Origin: Mactromeris polynyma
Lineage: Eukaryota > Mollusca > Bivalvia > Venerida > Mactridae
Direction of reading: 5' to 3'
Assembly (NCBI GenBank): GCA_032209605.1
Contig: JASFXZ010000037.1
Location: 186,001-250,000, forward strand
Length of the DNA: 64,000 nucleotides
Shown piece by piece: positions 1 to 10,600 of the stretch. Numbering within the stretch: the first letter of the stretch is position 1; the number at the start of each line of letters is the position of its first letter. The notes below the pieces were generated by a model. It did not search any database, had not been told where the DNA came from, and saw only the letters and a list, made by a program, of their open reading frames with translations. The position numbers and the translations under genes are program-made.

Positions 1-2323
1 ATTTATAGGTCCATCACAGTCGAAATACAGATCAAAAACATCAGAATATCCATGGTCCCTCCACCATGTGCACAACTGTCTGTTCCATGTACACGGTAAA
101 ACATAGAATAAGTCCTCATGGTCAAGAGCAATCAGTGAGTAAAAGTCTTGATCACCAAGATTCCCTTTAAACATGTATTTTGCAGACAGTTCATGTACTA
201 CATCAGCGTTAATTAAAGAGTTATAAATGTCAGATTGCCTCATCCTATCAAGGTCTAACAATAAAACACCACTATTAAAACCGGCTAAGCCATCCGGAGG
301 CGGATCTCCGACTCTTGTCCCTTTGTTTTTGTTTCTATACATATGCCAATTGTGTCGGTACACGGGCTGAGCATCGTGAGCAATTCCCATTATATTGGTC
401 TCCTTAAAATCTTCAAATAAGTTGTACAGCTCCTTAACGTCGGCATTAAACTTGAGATCGCAATCCAGCATTATAACACGGTGCATATCTGGCAAGACTT
501 TGTGAGCAACTATTGAGAGAAAGAATAAAGAATCACTGTAGTAAGCTCCAGGCTTGTAACTGAAGAAGGACTGCATCTCCGATATAGTGTCATGGACTTG
601 CTTCACCAGTTCATCGATATTCAGGTGCCTCATCTGTAATAGAAATTATATTTAATGATTACTGCACATGGCAAAGCCTGGTTTACACTGGAAATAGATT
701 GAGGTTGATCAACGGAAACTTTGAGCAGTATGATTATTACCAGGGGTTCGTTCCACAAGTTGCTGAATCTAAAGTGGTAATTTTGATCATTTTTTACCAA
801 CTTTTATCATTTCGTATCAAACAAATACCTATAATTTAGAGAAACATTTACTCATTAGCCAGAATCCTGATGGTCAAATGAGGCTTTTTGGAAATTCCAG
901 GGGTCAAAGGGTCAAATCAAGGGTCAAATGGAACCCCTGGTATATAAATCCTGACAGAGTTATCTTGTTTTTACAGGGAGGATCTTGGCTGAGACGTTCA
1001 ACAACACAAGCAAAAAATGCCTTCAGCCAAATCTTTTAGCAGACCATGGCACCTGTTCTCTAAAGAGCAAAATATATGTAAGCAACCCACATAGCTCATC
1101 TGAATTCTGATCAAGTAATCAGCCAGTAACCAGATATATATCCAAAGGTTCAAACTCTTGTCTGAATGCACATTTTTCTGACTCTCCAATGACAGGGGTT
1201 CCATTTGACCCTGGTGTTGACCCTTTGATCCCTCGATTTTCCAAATGGGCACATTTTGACTTTGGCTGAAGAGTAAAGTTTTACCTAAATTAAAGGTATT
1301 TTGGCTATAAAATAGTAAAAACTGTTTAATAATTATCAAAATGACCCTTAATATTCAGCACCTAGTGGAACCACTGAATGGTATACTAACGTAATGCAAT
1401 GTGAGACCTTGTTCACTATTGTCTCATAGACTATGATAACTAATGATTTCTTAACTTTCTGAGAATTTAGGACTAGCTAATTCTAAATAAAAGCAGAAAT
1501 ATGCCACAGTGACCAGCTATTCATGAAAAAGCCCAAATTGTTTAAGCTGCCTGGATAGTTCAGTGGGTGAAGCATGCAATATCTTAAAAGGTCTAAACCC
1601 CTGAAGTAGTGTGGGGCTAGATGGCCACCCAGTTAGATCAGTCGGTAAAGTGCTGTACTAGTGTCTAAGGGGGTCATGGGTTGAGCCCAACATCGAGCAC
1701 ACTTTTTCCCCTTGATTTACTTCACCCCGTCTGGAATCATTGTTTTGTTGAAACATTTTTTCCACATGCTGTGTACGTAATTAATCCTACCTATAAATTT
1801 TAAGCAAACTTACAGTGTATATACGTGCGTCGACAACCTCTTCGAGAATATCTCTTGCCACTTCCTCACTGGCACTATCTCCAAGCAGATAAAAATTGAC
1901 ATGGACGCTGGCAAACTTGAACATGGACGACACTGCGGTTCTGAACTTCGATATCAAATTGTGATTTCGCTCTGCCTTCGTAAAAGTGAACATTACATTA
2001 ATGGATTCCTGCCCAGTGTCCGGTACGTTGTCCATGTCCTTCTTGGCATCCGATTTTGAAAGTGAAAGTAGCTTTGACTTTTCTTCGGCTTGTTTTTCAT
2101 TCTTTTGCAAATAATCTGGAGTTGATGGTAACTTACTTCTATTAAGTCCAGATATTTCGGTATTGCTACCATATTTATAGAAAATATAAATGCCAATTAA
2201 CAACAAAACACTTAATAAACACCTAAGACACTTGGACCTACGTACAGCTCTACCAATTTCCATGATTTTACTGAAATTATGCGCACCGTTTAACGAGAAA
2301 TTACGGGATAATGAAATAGCCAA
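1..2323 (-). CDS. XXYLT1: Xyloside xylosyltransferase 1 (5' part, two exons; 3' end outside window)
   Basis: This gene encodes the ER-resident alpha-1,3-xylosyltransferase that adds the second xylose to O-glucose-linked xylose on EGF repeats such as those of Notch. Coding exon 1 is 2323-1814 (170 aa, donor GTAAGT) and exon 2 is 633 down to the window edge; the splice phase is 0. The N-terminus carries a signal anchor (about residues 34-52, rich in L/I) as expected of a type II membrane enzyme. Exon 1 contains the family stretch VMFTFTKAERN. Exon 2 contains the metal-binding DxD motif (DCD at 457-465), QPVYRH, RVGDPPPDG, FNSGVLLL, LGDQDF and TWNRQLCTWWRDHGYSD, all hallmarks of XXYLT1. I took the first in-frame ATG (2323); a second Met 19 residues in (2266-2268) would also precede the anchor. 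The C-terminal exon or exons lie to the left of the window. Confidence 0.96.
743..1376. mobile_element. Palindromic MITE-like element in XXYLT1 intron 1
   Basis: The outer ends form an imperfect inverted repeat of about 55 bp: GGGGTTCGTTCCACAAG on the left matches the reverse complement of the sequence near 1350-1375 (TAGTGGAACCACTGAATGG), and both continue into TGCTGAAT and ATTTTGAT. A second inner inverted pair (about 884-945 and 1195-1258) contains reiterated GGGTCAAA/TTTGACCC words. There is no coding sequence; the 113-codon reading frame across 998-1339 is a by-product. Confidence 0.6.
1626..1706 (+). mobile_element. tRNA-derived SINE head
   Basis: The sequence resembles a tRNA gene with an A-box-like part (AGTTAGATCAGTCGGTAAAG) and a B-box-like part (GGGTTGAGCCC) about 45 bp apart. 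The acceptor stem is not clean, so it is read as a decayed SINE in the XXYLT1 intron. A weaker second tRNA-like stretch lies just upstream (about 1552-1605). Confidence 0.5.
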
Positions 2324-2562
2324 TCAGAAGGCGTTGCTGGTGTAAACTTTAATGGCGGACGATTGGAACTAAAAACAAACTGTTTCAATAAATTACTGCG
2401 TTCTCAACCAAAACTTGCTGGTAAAAGTTCTCTACGAATGGTATTTAATTATATTGGTTAATTTGCATCGAATTTATAAATGCGTTTCCTATCTTTATTT
2501 GGCACACATGTATCTTGAGTCTCAAGGAACCTGTCAAAACTTGTTTTAAAACTTTTGGTAAA

Positions 2563-2803
2563 AGGTCAACTCGGCCCACTTACAATCTCGGCCCGTTTCT
2601 ACTAAGATACCAAAATACATTTCACAGGGAAATTTCCTCTCCATTGCACCGCGAATCTTCAATGCACAGGGAATATTCAATAATGTTTTGAACTTGCATT
2701 TAATTGGTTTTAGATCAATGTATCAAAATTCAACACTTAAAAGGTTCATATATATATCGCCTCAATTATTGGGCCGAGTTGGTAAGTGGGCCGGGTTGAC
2801 CCT
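2563..2803. mobile_element. MITE with ~32-bp terminal inverted repeats
   Basis: The left end AGGTCAACTCGGCCCACTTA and the right end (reverse complement AGGGTCAACCCGGCCCACTTA, allowing one extra base) form near-perfect terminal inverted repeats that continue into CTCGGCCC on both sides. The interior is AT-rich and non-coding. The short length and palindromic ends are typical of non-autonomous DNA transposons. Confidence 0.75.
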
Positions 2804-2944
2804 GCATCAAAACTTTTAGTGTTTTGGCAGTTTAGACTCAGAGACTATGATTGAGAGGGAATAGAGAGAACATGGATTGATTAGCTAGTTAAATCGATAT
2901 TCCTCATTTAGTCATTATATATTATTTACTGATTCAAGGGGAGA

Positions 2945-3055
2945 AGTGTGCCTGATGTGGAACTCGAACCCATTACCCCAAAACAGTAGTACAGTAGCAA
3001 TACTATCATATGAGTATGACGCTCTACTGACTGAGCTATCTGGGTGGCCGTCTTA
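2945..3055 (-). mobile_element. tRNA-derived SINE fragment
   Basis: Read on the minus strand it starts GGCCACCCAGATAGCTCAGT, which contains an A-box-like element, and ends with GGGTTCGAGTTCC, a B box. The spacing is longer than in a real tRNA, so it is a degenerate SINE head rather than a tRNA gene. Confidence 0.6.
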
Positions 3056-3904
3056 CCACACACCATTACACTCCATCCCCCTACCCGCATTTGAGCCAGC
3101 GTGGGCAGTCAAACACCGCTGCCACCTTTGAAGTAATTCAAGTGTTATGGCATGTCGTTGTCGTCTTGAAACAGGTTAATATTAAATGATATTGATGGGC
3201 AAATTTGAAAATCGTCTGTCTGCATAAATAATAAACCAACAGACGTTTTAGATACAGACTGCATGTTATAATACAGATAATGGATGATAATCTTTCAAAA
3301 ATTAATTGGGCACAGGGTTTTAGAAATCCAACAGGCTTCCCGAAATACGGCGAACCGCCAAACTTGACCGGTACATATTGACCCGGTCCGGTAAATTTTG
3401 AAATGATAAAGGACCAAATGAACGGGGAAAAATATGCTCATATATAAGTATAAGGTGTTAAATCAGCATTGTTTACCTTTATTTTCGCCCTTCACCGGCA
3501 CCGGTTCACAATTATTTCTTGTGCTAGCTTCAAACTGTTGAATCCAGTGTTGGGGTTGGTGATTAACAGTATAATTAATTCTATACGTATTACGATTGCA
3601 CAGGATTTATATATGTTCGTTAAATATTTGATTTAATATAGAAAAAGCAAACACGTTTTTACGGTTTTCGCGAGGTGTTATTGTTTTGTACTCAAGGCGT
3701 TTCGCCATGTTTATTTCGCCATATGTCATTGCTTAACGGTTACTGGGTTTCCTAATAGACCAATATTATTGAGAATCCAGAAACACAGACAAACCCAGGT
3801 AAAAAACCATAGTTGAAACAAGGGACAACATAACACTGACAAAAATACCAACATGAGAAATACAGATATGATACTTTGATCTGCCTGACCGGTGAATCCA
3901 CTAG

Positions 3905-4072
3905 CCCGACGTCCTTGACAAGTCTAATTGCTGATACCAACTGTTGAGTTAGACTTAGTTTGGGATAAGTCTGTTATGCATGCCTACTTAACTGTTAATC
4001 CGTACCCTTTTCTTTCCATATACTACTAGCCTCCCATGTCGGACAAGTCAAAATTGACGTATACACTAGTTC
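3905..4072 (+). repeat. Dispersed GGACAAGTC repeat, copy 1
   Basis: The block from TTGACAAGTCTAATTGCTGA to GTCGGACAAGTCAAAATTGA is matched in reverse orientation at 15165-15340 and in part at about 26555-26610. It is a transposon-derived repeat with diverged copies; no coding part was identified here. Confidence 0.6.
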
Positions 4073-4618
4073 GGTATTACTGTATTTAAAGAAAATTTCT
4101 AAAGACCTGGTGATGATAACGATTAATTTTAGTCAATATTTAATTTCGGTGACCGCATTGCTAAAATATCAATTATTTGCAAACATTAAATACCAGGTAA
4201 ATTGTCAGTTAAAGAATTGCATTTTACGTTGATTGTCTGCTTGGAGTAATACTGTTATTTACTCCAATAAACTCCTTTAATCATAGTCTATTTTCCCTGT
4301 TACTGTAAATTTTGATGACAATAAAATTTCATTTGTCAGTAATGAATTTTTACGGACTGACCACGTTTGCTTATTATGCCCCCGCCATTCAGAGAATGGT
4401 GAAAGGGCGTAAAGAGTTTCAACTGTCCTGTCTATCTGTGCACAAATTTGTTTCCGATCAATTGCACTTGAAAGGATGGATGAATTCAATTCATATTTTG
4501 CACATATGTATAGGAATTAGGATTATAAAATGCAGTTTAAGTTTGATTTTCTTCATTTTATTTGCTTAAATTAAGGGCATCTTTCTTAATTTCAGGTGAT
4601 ATCTCTGCTCATGTCAGG

Positions 4619-7600
4619 ATGATGTCTGTTGATGTTGATGATGACCTTAGGGAACAAAGCAAACTTCTCTTGCAAAAGTTGAAGGAGAAACAAACTCGAT
4701 TACAGAGCTTTGTTAATACTGTAGATGGTGAAGGACCACATAACAATGAAATTGCTGCTGGTTATAAACCACGACTAGGAACAACTGTAAAGAAGTCACC
4801 TGTAAAACTCCTTAGTCCAAATGGAGAGAGTTCTACCAGTGTCAAGGAAAGACTTGATGTCAGTTTACAAAAATCTGTTTGTACTCCAAGCAGAGAAGGA
4901 AGAGTGAGGTATAATCAGTGTTAAACCTTATTGTATCAAATTCAAAAGTTTTAATTTCCAAGTGTAGAGTTTGCTATTACAGATAGTATTGTATTTTGTA
5001 GGCGCAGACCCTAATTGTCACCATTGTAATCAAACGTTTTAAAAGTTTGTGATGGATTATATTTAATGTATGAATTCCATTTTACATGTTACCCAAAACC
5101 ATACACTTATTAAATTTCAAAGTGTATTTCTAGGATGACGCTAGTTTTCAACAGTTGGCGGCCAGAATTGATAAATAAATAATTTATTTTATAAAATAAT
5201 GTACTTTTGTGATGAAAGTTGGCAAATTCAAGACAGTTATGACAAATTTTAGATGCCAGATTGGATCCAATGGCTAGTTGTCTGTCTACCAGCACTAGTG
5301 TTTAATATAGTCATACATGTTAACTTGTAACATTTTTAGATTGCATAGACGGAGAACAAAGTCTCGAGAAGATGCAGAGTTGACAGGTTTGAAGACTAGA
5401 AGAGTGGATGATAACAAAGAAAACCTGGAGGAATTGTCACCTAAAAAGTCATTACAAAGTAAACAGATTTATTCAGACAACAAACCAAGTACTGCTAGTT
5501 ATGAATACCTGAGTAATGGTACTCGAGATACAAATACTGACTTATCTGATATTAGGAAAGAGGTTGAAGAACAGTACATGGAAGATCTAAGAAGTGCTCC
5601 TGCGGAAAAGGAAACTACTTCTTATGATAATTCTGCAACTCCTAATGCTGTCCGCAAGAGGCAAATAATCAACAGGAATGTTAAAGTAAATGGAACTATT
5701 GACCTGAACGCCAGTGAATTATTGAAAGAATGCGAAGATGATTATACACGTTTGAATTACAGCTATTCTAACATTGAAGATAGTGATTTGAAATATCTTC
5801 AAGACAGACTTGGAGGTCCAAGCTCAGGTGCTGAAGATGATGTACCAGTAAGGGATACAAATCCTAGTGATGGGAAGTATTCCAAAAATCTTGACAATCC
5901 TGGAAACAGTCGCAGAATTGCCAAGTTTATAAAGGAGACTAAGAAGCCTAAATCTATTTTACTGTCTACAAGCAACAGACAGAATAAGGTAATCACTAGC
6001 AGACATGTCAGACTGTCTTAGGCCTAACAAAAATATCTGTGTTTCGGGTAACCCGACCCTACCTGCCGAAAAAACCCGACCCTAGAGGCTAGAGTTTTAT
6101 ATGACCCTGGATAATTTTTATTTCGATTTTTAATTGTTTTTGAAAAAACAAAACAAAAAACTTTGTCCCTACCCTACCTAGCATTTTTGAGACCGTTGCC
6201 CTAAACACAGATATATTTTTTTTGGCCTTATATGTCTGAATAAACTTAATTTTGTCTGGTGAAAATTTTACAGTGAACAATGCAGTAGGGCTGGCTTTAT
6301 ATGGCAAACTGTGTAATAGGCTCCTCTTATATTTGTTATATACATGTATATGACCATGCCATGGTAATGGGGAGTAGATATTTTGTTAGGTGGCAGTAAA
6401 TTTTTCACAAAAAAAGGAGATCATTTGATTGAAAATTGCTTATGGCATTAAAAAAGATATTGAGAAGCAGGTGATTATTTTTGAAAATGTTGGATGAATA
6501 GAAAAAGACCAATTTCCTTTTTGTTCTATTTTCAGTCTTATAGTACCACCAGTAACTCCAGTCGAGTAAGTTTCCGGAGTCCTACTAGGGATAGCAGTGG
6601 GCATTTATCGCATCAGATGGATTCTTTTTCGAAACAACAGCAGAAAATGCTAGGATATGATTGGATCGCTGCTCTGTTGGAAAATGATTCAAATGCTGTC
6701 AATCAGTCTGAGACCTTTTTTGAGGAATTGAAGGAGTTTAGAAAATTGAATCTAGAAGAATGTGTCAATTCTATGTATATGAAGTGAGTTTTTGTCAAAT
6801 TTTCATTCAGTATTTGCCTCTAGTGGTCTGTAACTGAAAGTTTTAAACACTATCGAGATGTGTTTTCAATGTAAATTCGAAACCAAACAAATTGGCAATT
6901 GTCATCGGCAATGTGTCTTATAATGATTTGAATTCTTAATTTCTTTATATAAAATTTGTGTTTCATTATTTCTATGATTAACTTTCAATTACTTTAATAC
7001 CATGTTTGTCCTAATTAACATGCCCAGCAGGTTGCACAGTGCCAAACTGGCACATGTAGCACAGTGAATGGGTGTTGTCTCAGCTGATATCCAAAAACTG
7101 TTTGTTTGGTGCAATTTCTGTAAAATGTATGACATTATCACAACTTCTGTTTATTTAGTATGAAGTACAACTTTTTCTGACTACAGAAAACCTATAAAGT
7201 TTCTGAGATTCAGAACAGTTAGGAAAAATATGTGGGTCTGGACTGGAGAGTTTTGTTAATTAGAATAAATACGATATGTCACACTCTTGAAGACGATTCT
7301 ATGGAGGATTTGAATCATATAGAATGCTTCTTATCTCATAGTTGTAAGTAAATTTACTTGTATCCTGCTTTCAGTCCACCACAAGAACTATGGGAACACC
7401 CGGAACGGGAACCATCCCCGGTACAAAGAGCCCTGGAGGAAACCAGTAAGTACTGAAAATAAAATTGTCATTTTAATGTCGATATTTATATAGTAATAAC
7501 ATACAATTTTATTTCTTGGTAATATTTGGTAATATTACAGCAAACTACAGGGGTGTCACTTATTCTTGAATTAGCAGGGAAATCATCAAAAGTAGGCAGA

Positions 7601-10600
7601 GTCTGTGCGGTACTCCCCATCATTATGATCATTCCAAACAAGAGTAGTAGCCAGGTAGATGACGCTTAAGTTACTGGGTATTTTTACCAGCTCTTATTGA
7701 CACCTCTGACACTAGACATCATATCATAATTATTTGAATGACATTTTATATTGCATTTATTTTATACAATAACCTGATTTATATCTATACACATAATTTT
7801 TCACAGAGCTAATGCACTATGCTGCTAGATTTACTACATTAGCCACAACCCTCCATAAATCAGTATTATCTAACCGTAAGCAAGACAGCTTAGTAGTGCA
7901 GCATGACATGGTGCGCTACCCCTAAAATTCCCCAATCTTACATGTATGTCTGAGTATAAATACAAATATATACAGAGATCTTTAATTGTAAGATTTTCAA
8001 ATAAGCAATTCTGATTAATATTGTAGCATTAAACACAGTCATTGCCATTTTATAAGGCTGTGTAAAACCAAAAAATGACCAAAAAGTTACGCCCCCCTCC
8101 CAAGACCAAATCCTGGATCCGAGTGCATATAGCGTTAATTTTGTGACATTGATTGTTTTAAAACTAAAAGATTTCTAAAGTTGTCTTTATTATCTTTTCT
8201 TATTTATATTGGATAAAACCTTTCATAAATTTACTGTATGTTTGAAAGAGTTTTGTTTTATCTCTGTATCCTATCTATCCTTAAAGTAATTGATGTGAAG
8301 ATTCTCTTCTCTTAAAATGTATGTGCAGTTACTAAAGATTGTGTTTATATTGCTTACTATTTAATATTTGTTTATTGATTTTGCAGTTATTAATGTAAAT
8401 GATCTGTGATTAAGATACTTTATTTATAAGGTGACTTATAGGCCCATTGGGCTGGGCGTTTGTATACTTTTTGTATTTATGTTTATACTGAGATGTCTAT
8501 ACACATGTCACTATAATAAAAGATCTACTTACTTACTGTTTACTTCATTTGTTCATTATCATTTCCTTTTGTTCTTTTATACTGAGGACTTCAAAATCAT
8601 AACTCATTTGAATCTTTTACTGTCCGGTATACTTCTGAAAGGCTTAAAGAACTTTTTATATCTGAGTTTAATGATAAAAAGGAACTTTTTATATCTGAGT
8701 TAAATGATAAAAAAGAACTTTTTATATCTGAGTTTAATGATAAAAAAGAACTTTTTATATCTGAGTTAAATGATAAAAAAGAACTTTTTATATCTGAGTT
8801 AAATGATAAAAAAGAACTTTTTATATCTGAGTTTAATGATAAAAAAGAACTTTTTATATCTGAGTTTAATGATAAAAAGAACTTTTTATATCTGAGTTTA
8901 ATGATAAAAAAGAACTTTTTATATCTGAGTTAAATGATAAAAAAGAACTTTTTATATCTGAGTTAAATGATAAAAAAGAACTTTTTATATCTGAGTTTAA
9001 TGATAAAAAAGAACTTGCTTTTGTATTATGCTCATGTATCTTTTTGTTTCTTGCATCAAATGATAAGTGTTGTGTGTCCTTATTGTGCTCAATATGCTTA
9101 TTTAAATCCCACGTTCTTGTTGTTTGTCCTTGTGATCTGAGTATAAACCTTTAATCTGACAGGATTAGAACAGCTCAAGATATCAGGTAGTGTGCTGTTT
9201 GATCATTCTGAATGTTTATCCATTTAGTTTTGTTTGACATTTAATCTTTGTATAACGTTTTTACAGTGTAGCTTATCTTGATATTTAATATATATATATA
9301 ACTTTTATATTACATGTCCAGGTTGTCTTGCTCACCTGAGTCTCGGTGAATTCTTGTCATCATTGTTCGTCTGTCCATAAACTTTTGCTTCCTATGACAA
9401 TTTTGGTATAAGTGCTTATACTTGGCCCAAATCTCGCTATAATTATTCTGGCAAGGTCATTTACAACAGTCGCTAATATAAAGTTAATGTTATTACCATA
9501 GCAACAGAAATGCAATCTTCAAAATTTGAAAGAAAATTATTATAATCTTATCTGATGCTTCATTTACTCCACGTTTGGAAATATCATTACGTGTGATACA
9601 AAACATTGATCACTCAGGTGGGCATTGTGCGGTCCTTGTGGTTCTCTGGTATATTAGTTTATAATTACTTATATATTATTATATATGTATACTTATAATG
9701 AATATTTTTTAGCACCAAAATGTTATATTAAAATTTCAACTTTATTTCAATTTCATGGATAATTTTATCAAATTGATGAGTAATTATTACGTGAAAAGTT
9801 ATTTTATATTCTTATTTCTAAAGTAAATAAATGTCCTGAGCCGTTTTATAATATGTGATTGTGTTTGCATTAAGTTATCCTACAACATGATATACCATTT
9901 ATTTCTACTTAACTGCTTTTTCATGGATAATAAAGTGAACTAAATGCATTGTTAGATATATTACGCTTCATAGTAGAAAGATAACAGGGTTTGGTTTGAT
10001 ATTCACAACTGTTTGAATAGGATTGATTTCTAACTTCGTTTAGATTTGTTGATATAGTTTATTTATGGTTTATTTTTCTGGTTTCCTTTGTTATTAAGAT
10101 ATGCTGATACAATTTATATGTTTGCTGAGATAATGTTTATGATAAATAGACAGCGTTATTGTTTATAAGATATTTTCATGAGCATTAACAAGAGTATATG
10201 AGCGCTACTATGGGATTTACAACCTCTTCTGTAAGTGACGTCATTTCAAGAAAACGCAACATGTGATGTCACTTTTTGCAAGTAGGAAACAATATTTACG
10301 ATATGCGATATGGAGCAAATATTGCTTACTGTCAGTACATGATGACGTCTATATGAAGTTTTCTAGAAATGACGTCACTTAAACAAGAGGTTGGAAATCC
10401 TACAGCGGCGCTCATACATTGTATAGACTACCATATGAACTTGTCTTTACGCTATAATCCATTGAAAAAGAGGTCTCTGATTGAACAGATTGATATGAGC
10501 ATAGTCTAAGTCACATTTTTACGAGTTACAGAAAGCAAAATTATAAAAAAAAGGCATTATTAGGAGTTTTAAAAGGCATTACCTGTATTATACCTTTTTA

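Larger units (their letters stand above)
2324..4618. other. Intergenic region between divergent XXYLT1 and MIIP
   Basis: This 2.3 kb separates two divergently oriented start codons and presumably holds both promoters and any 5' untranslated exon of MIIP. I see a MITE (2563-2803), a SINE remnant (2945-3055) and a dispersed repeat (3905-4072). I cannot point to a convincing TATA box or initiator. Short reading frames here are not conserved-looking. Confidence 0.5.

Noticed and set aside
998..1339. 113-codon minus-strand reading frame
   Set aside because: It lies within the XXYLT1 intron on a palindromic MITE, with no domain or splice support.
8431..8703. 90-codon plus-strand reading frame in MIIP intron
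   Set aside because: It runs into the 33-bp minisatellite in a frame other than the repeat-open one, and shows no family features.
8647..9015. CRISPR-like array
   Set aside because: The units are contiguous with no unique spacers; this is a eukaryotic minisatellite. The same holds for 17890-18130 and 45501-45860.
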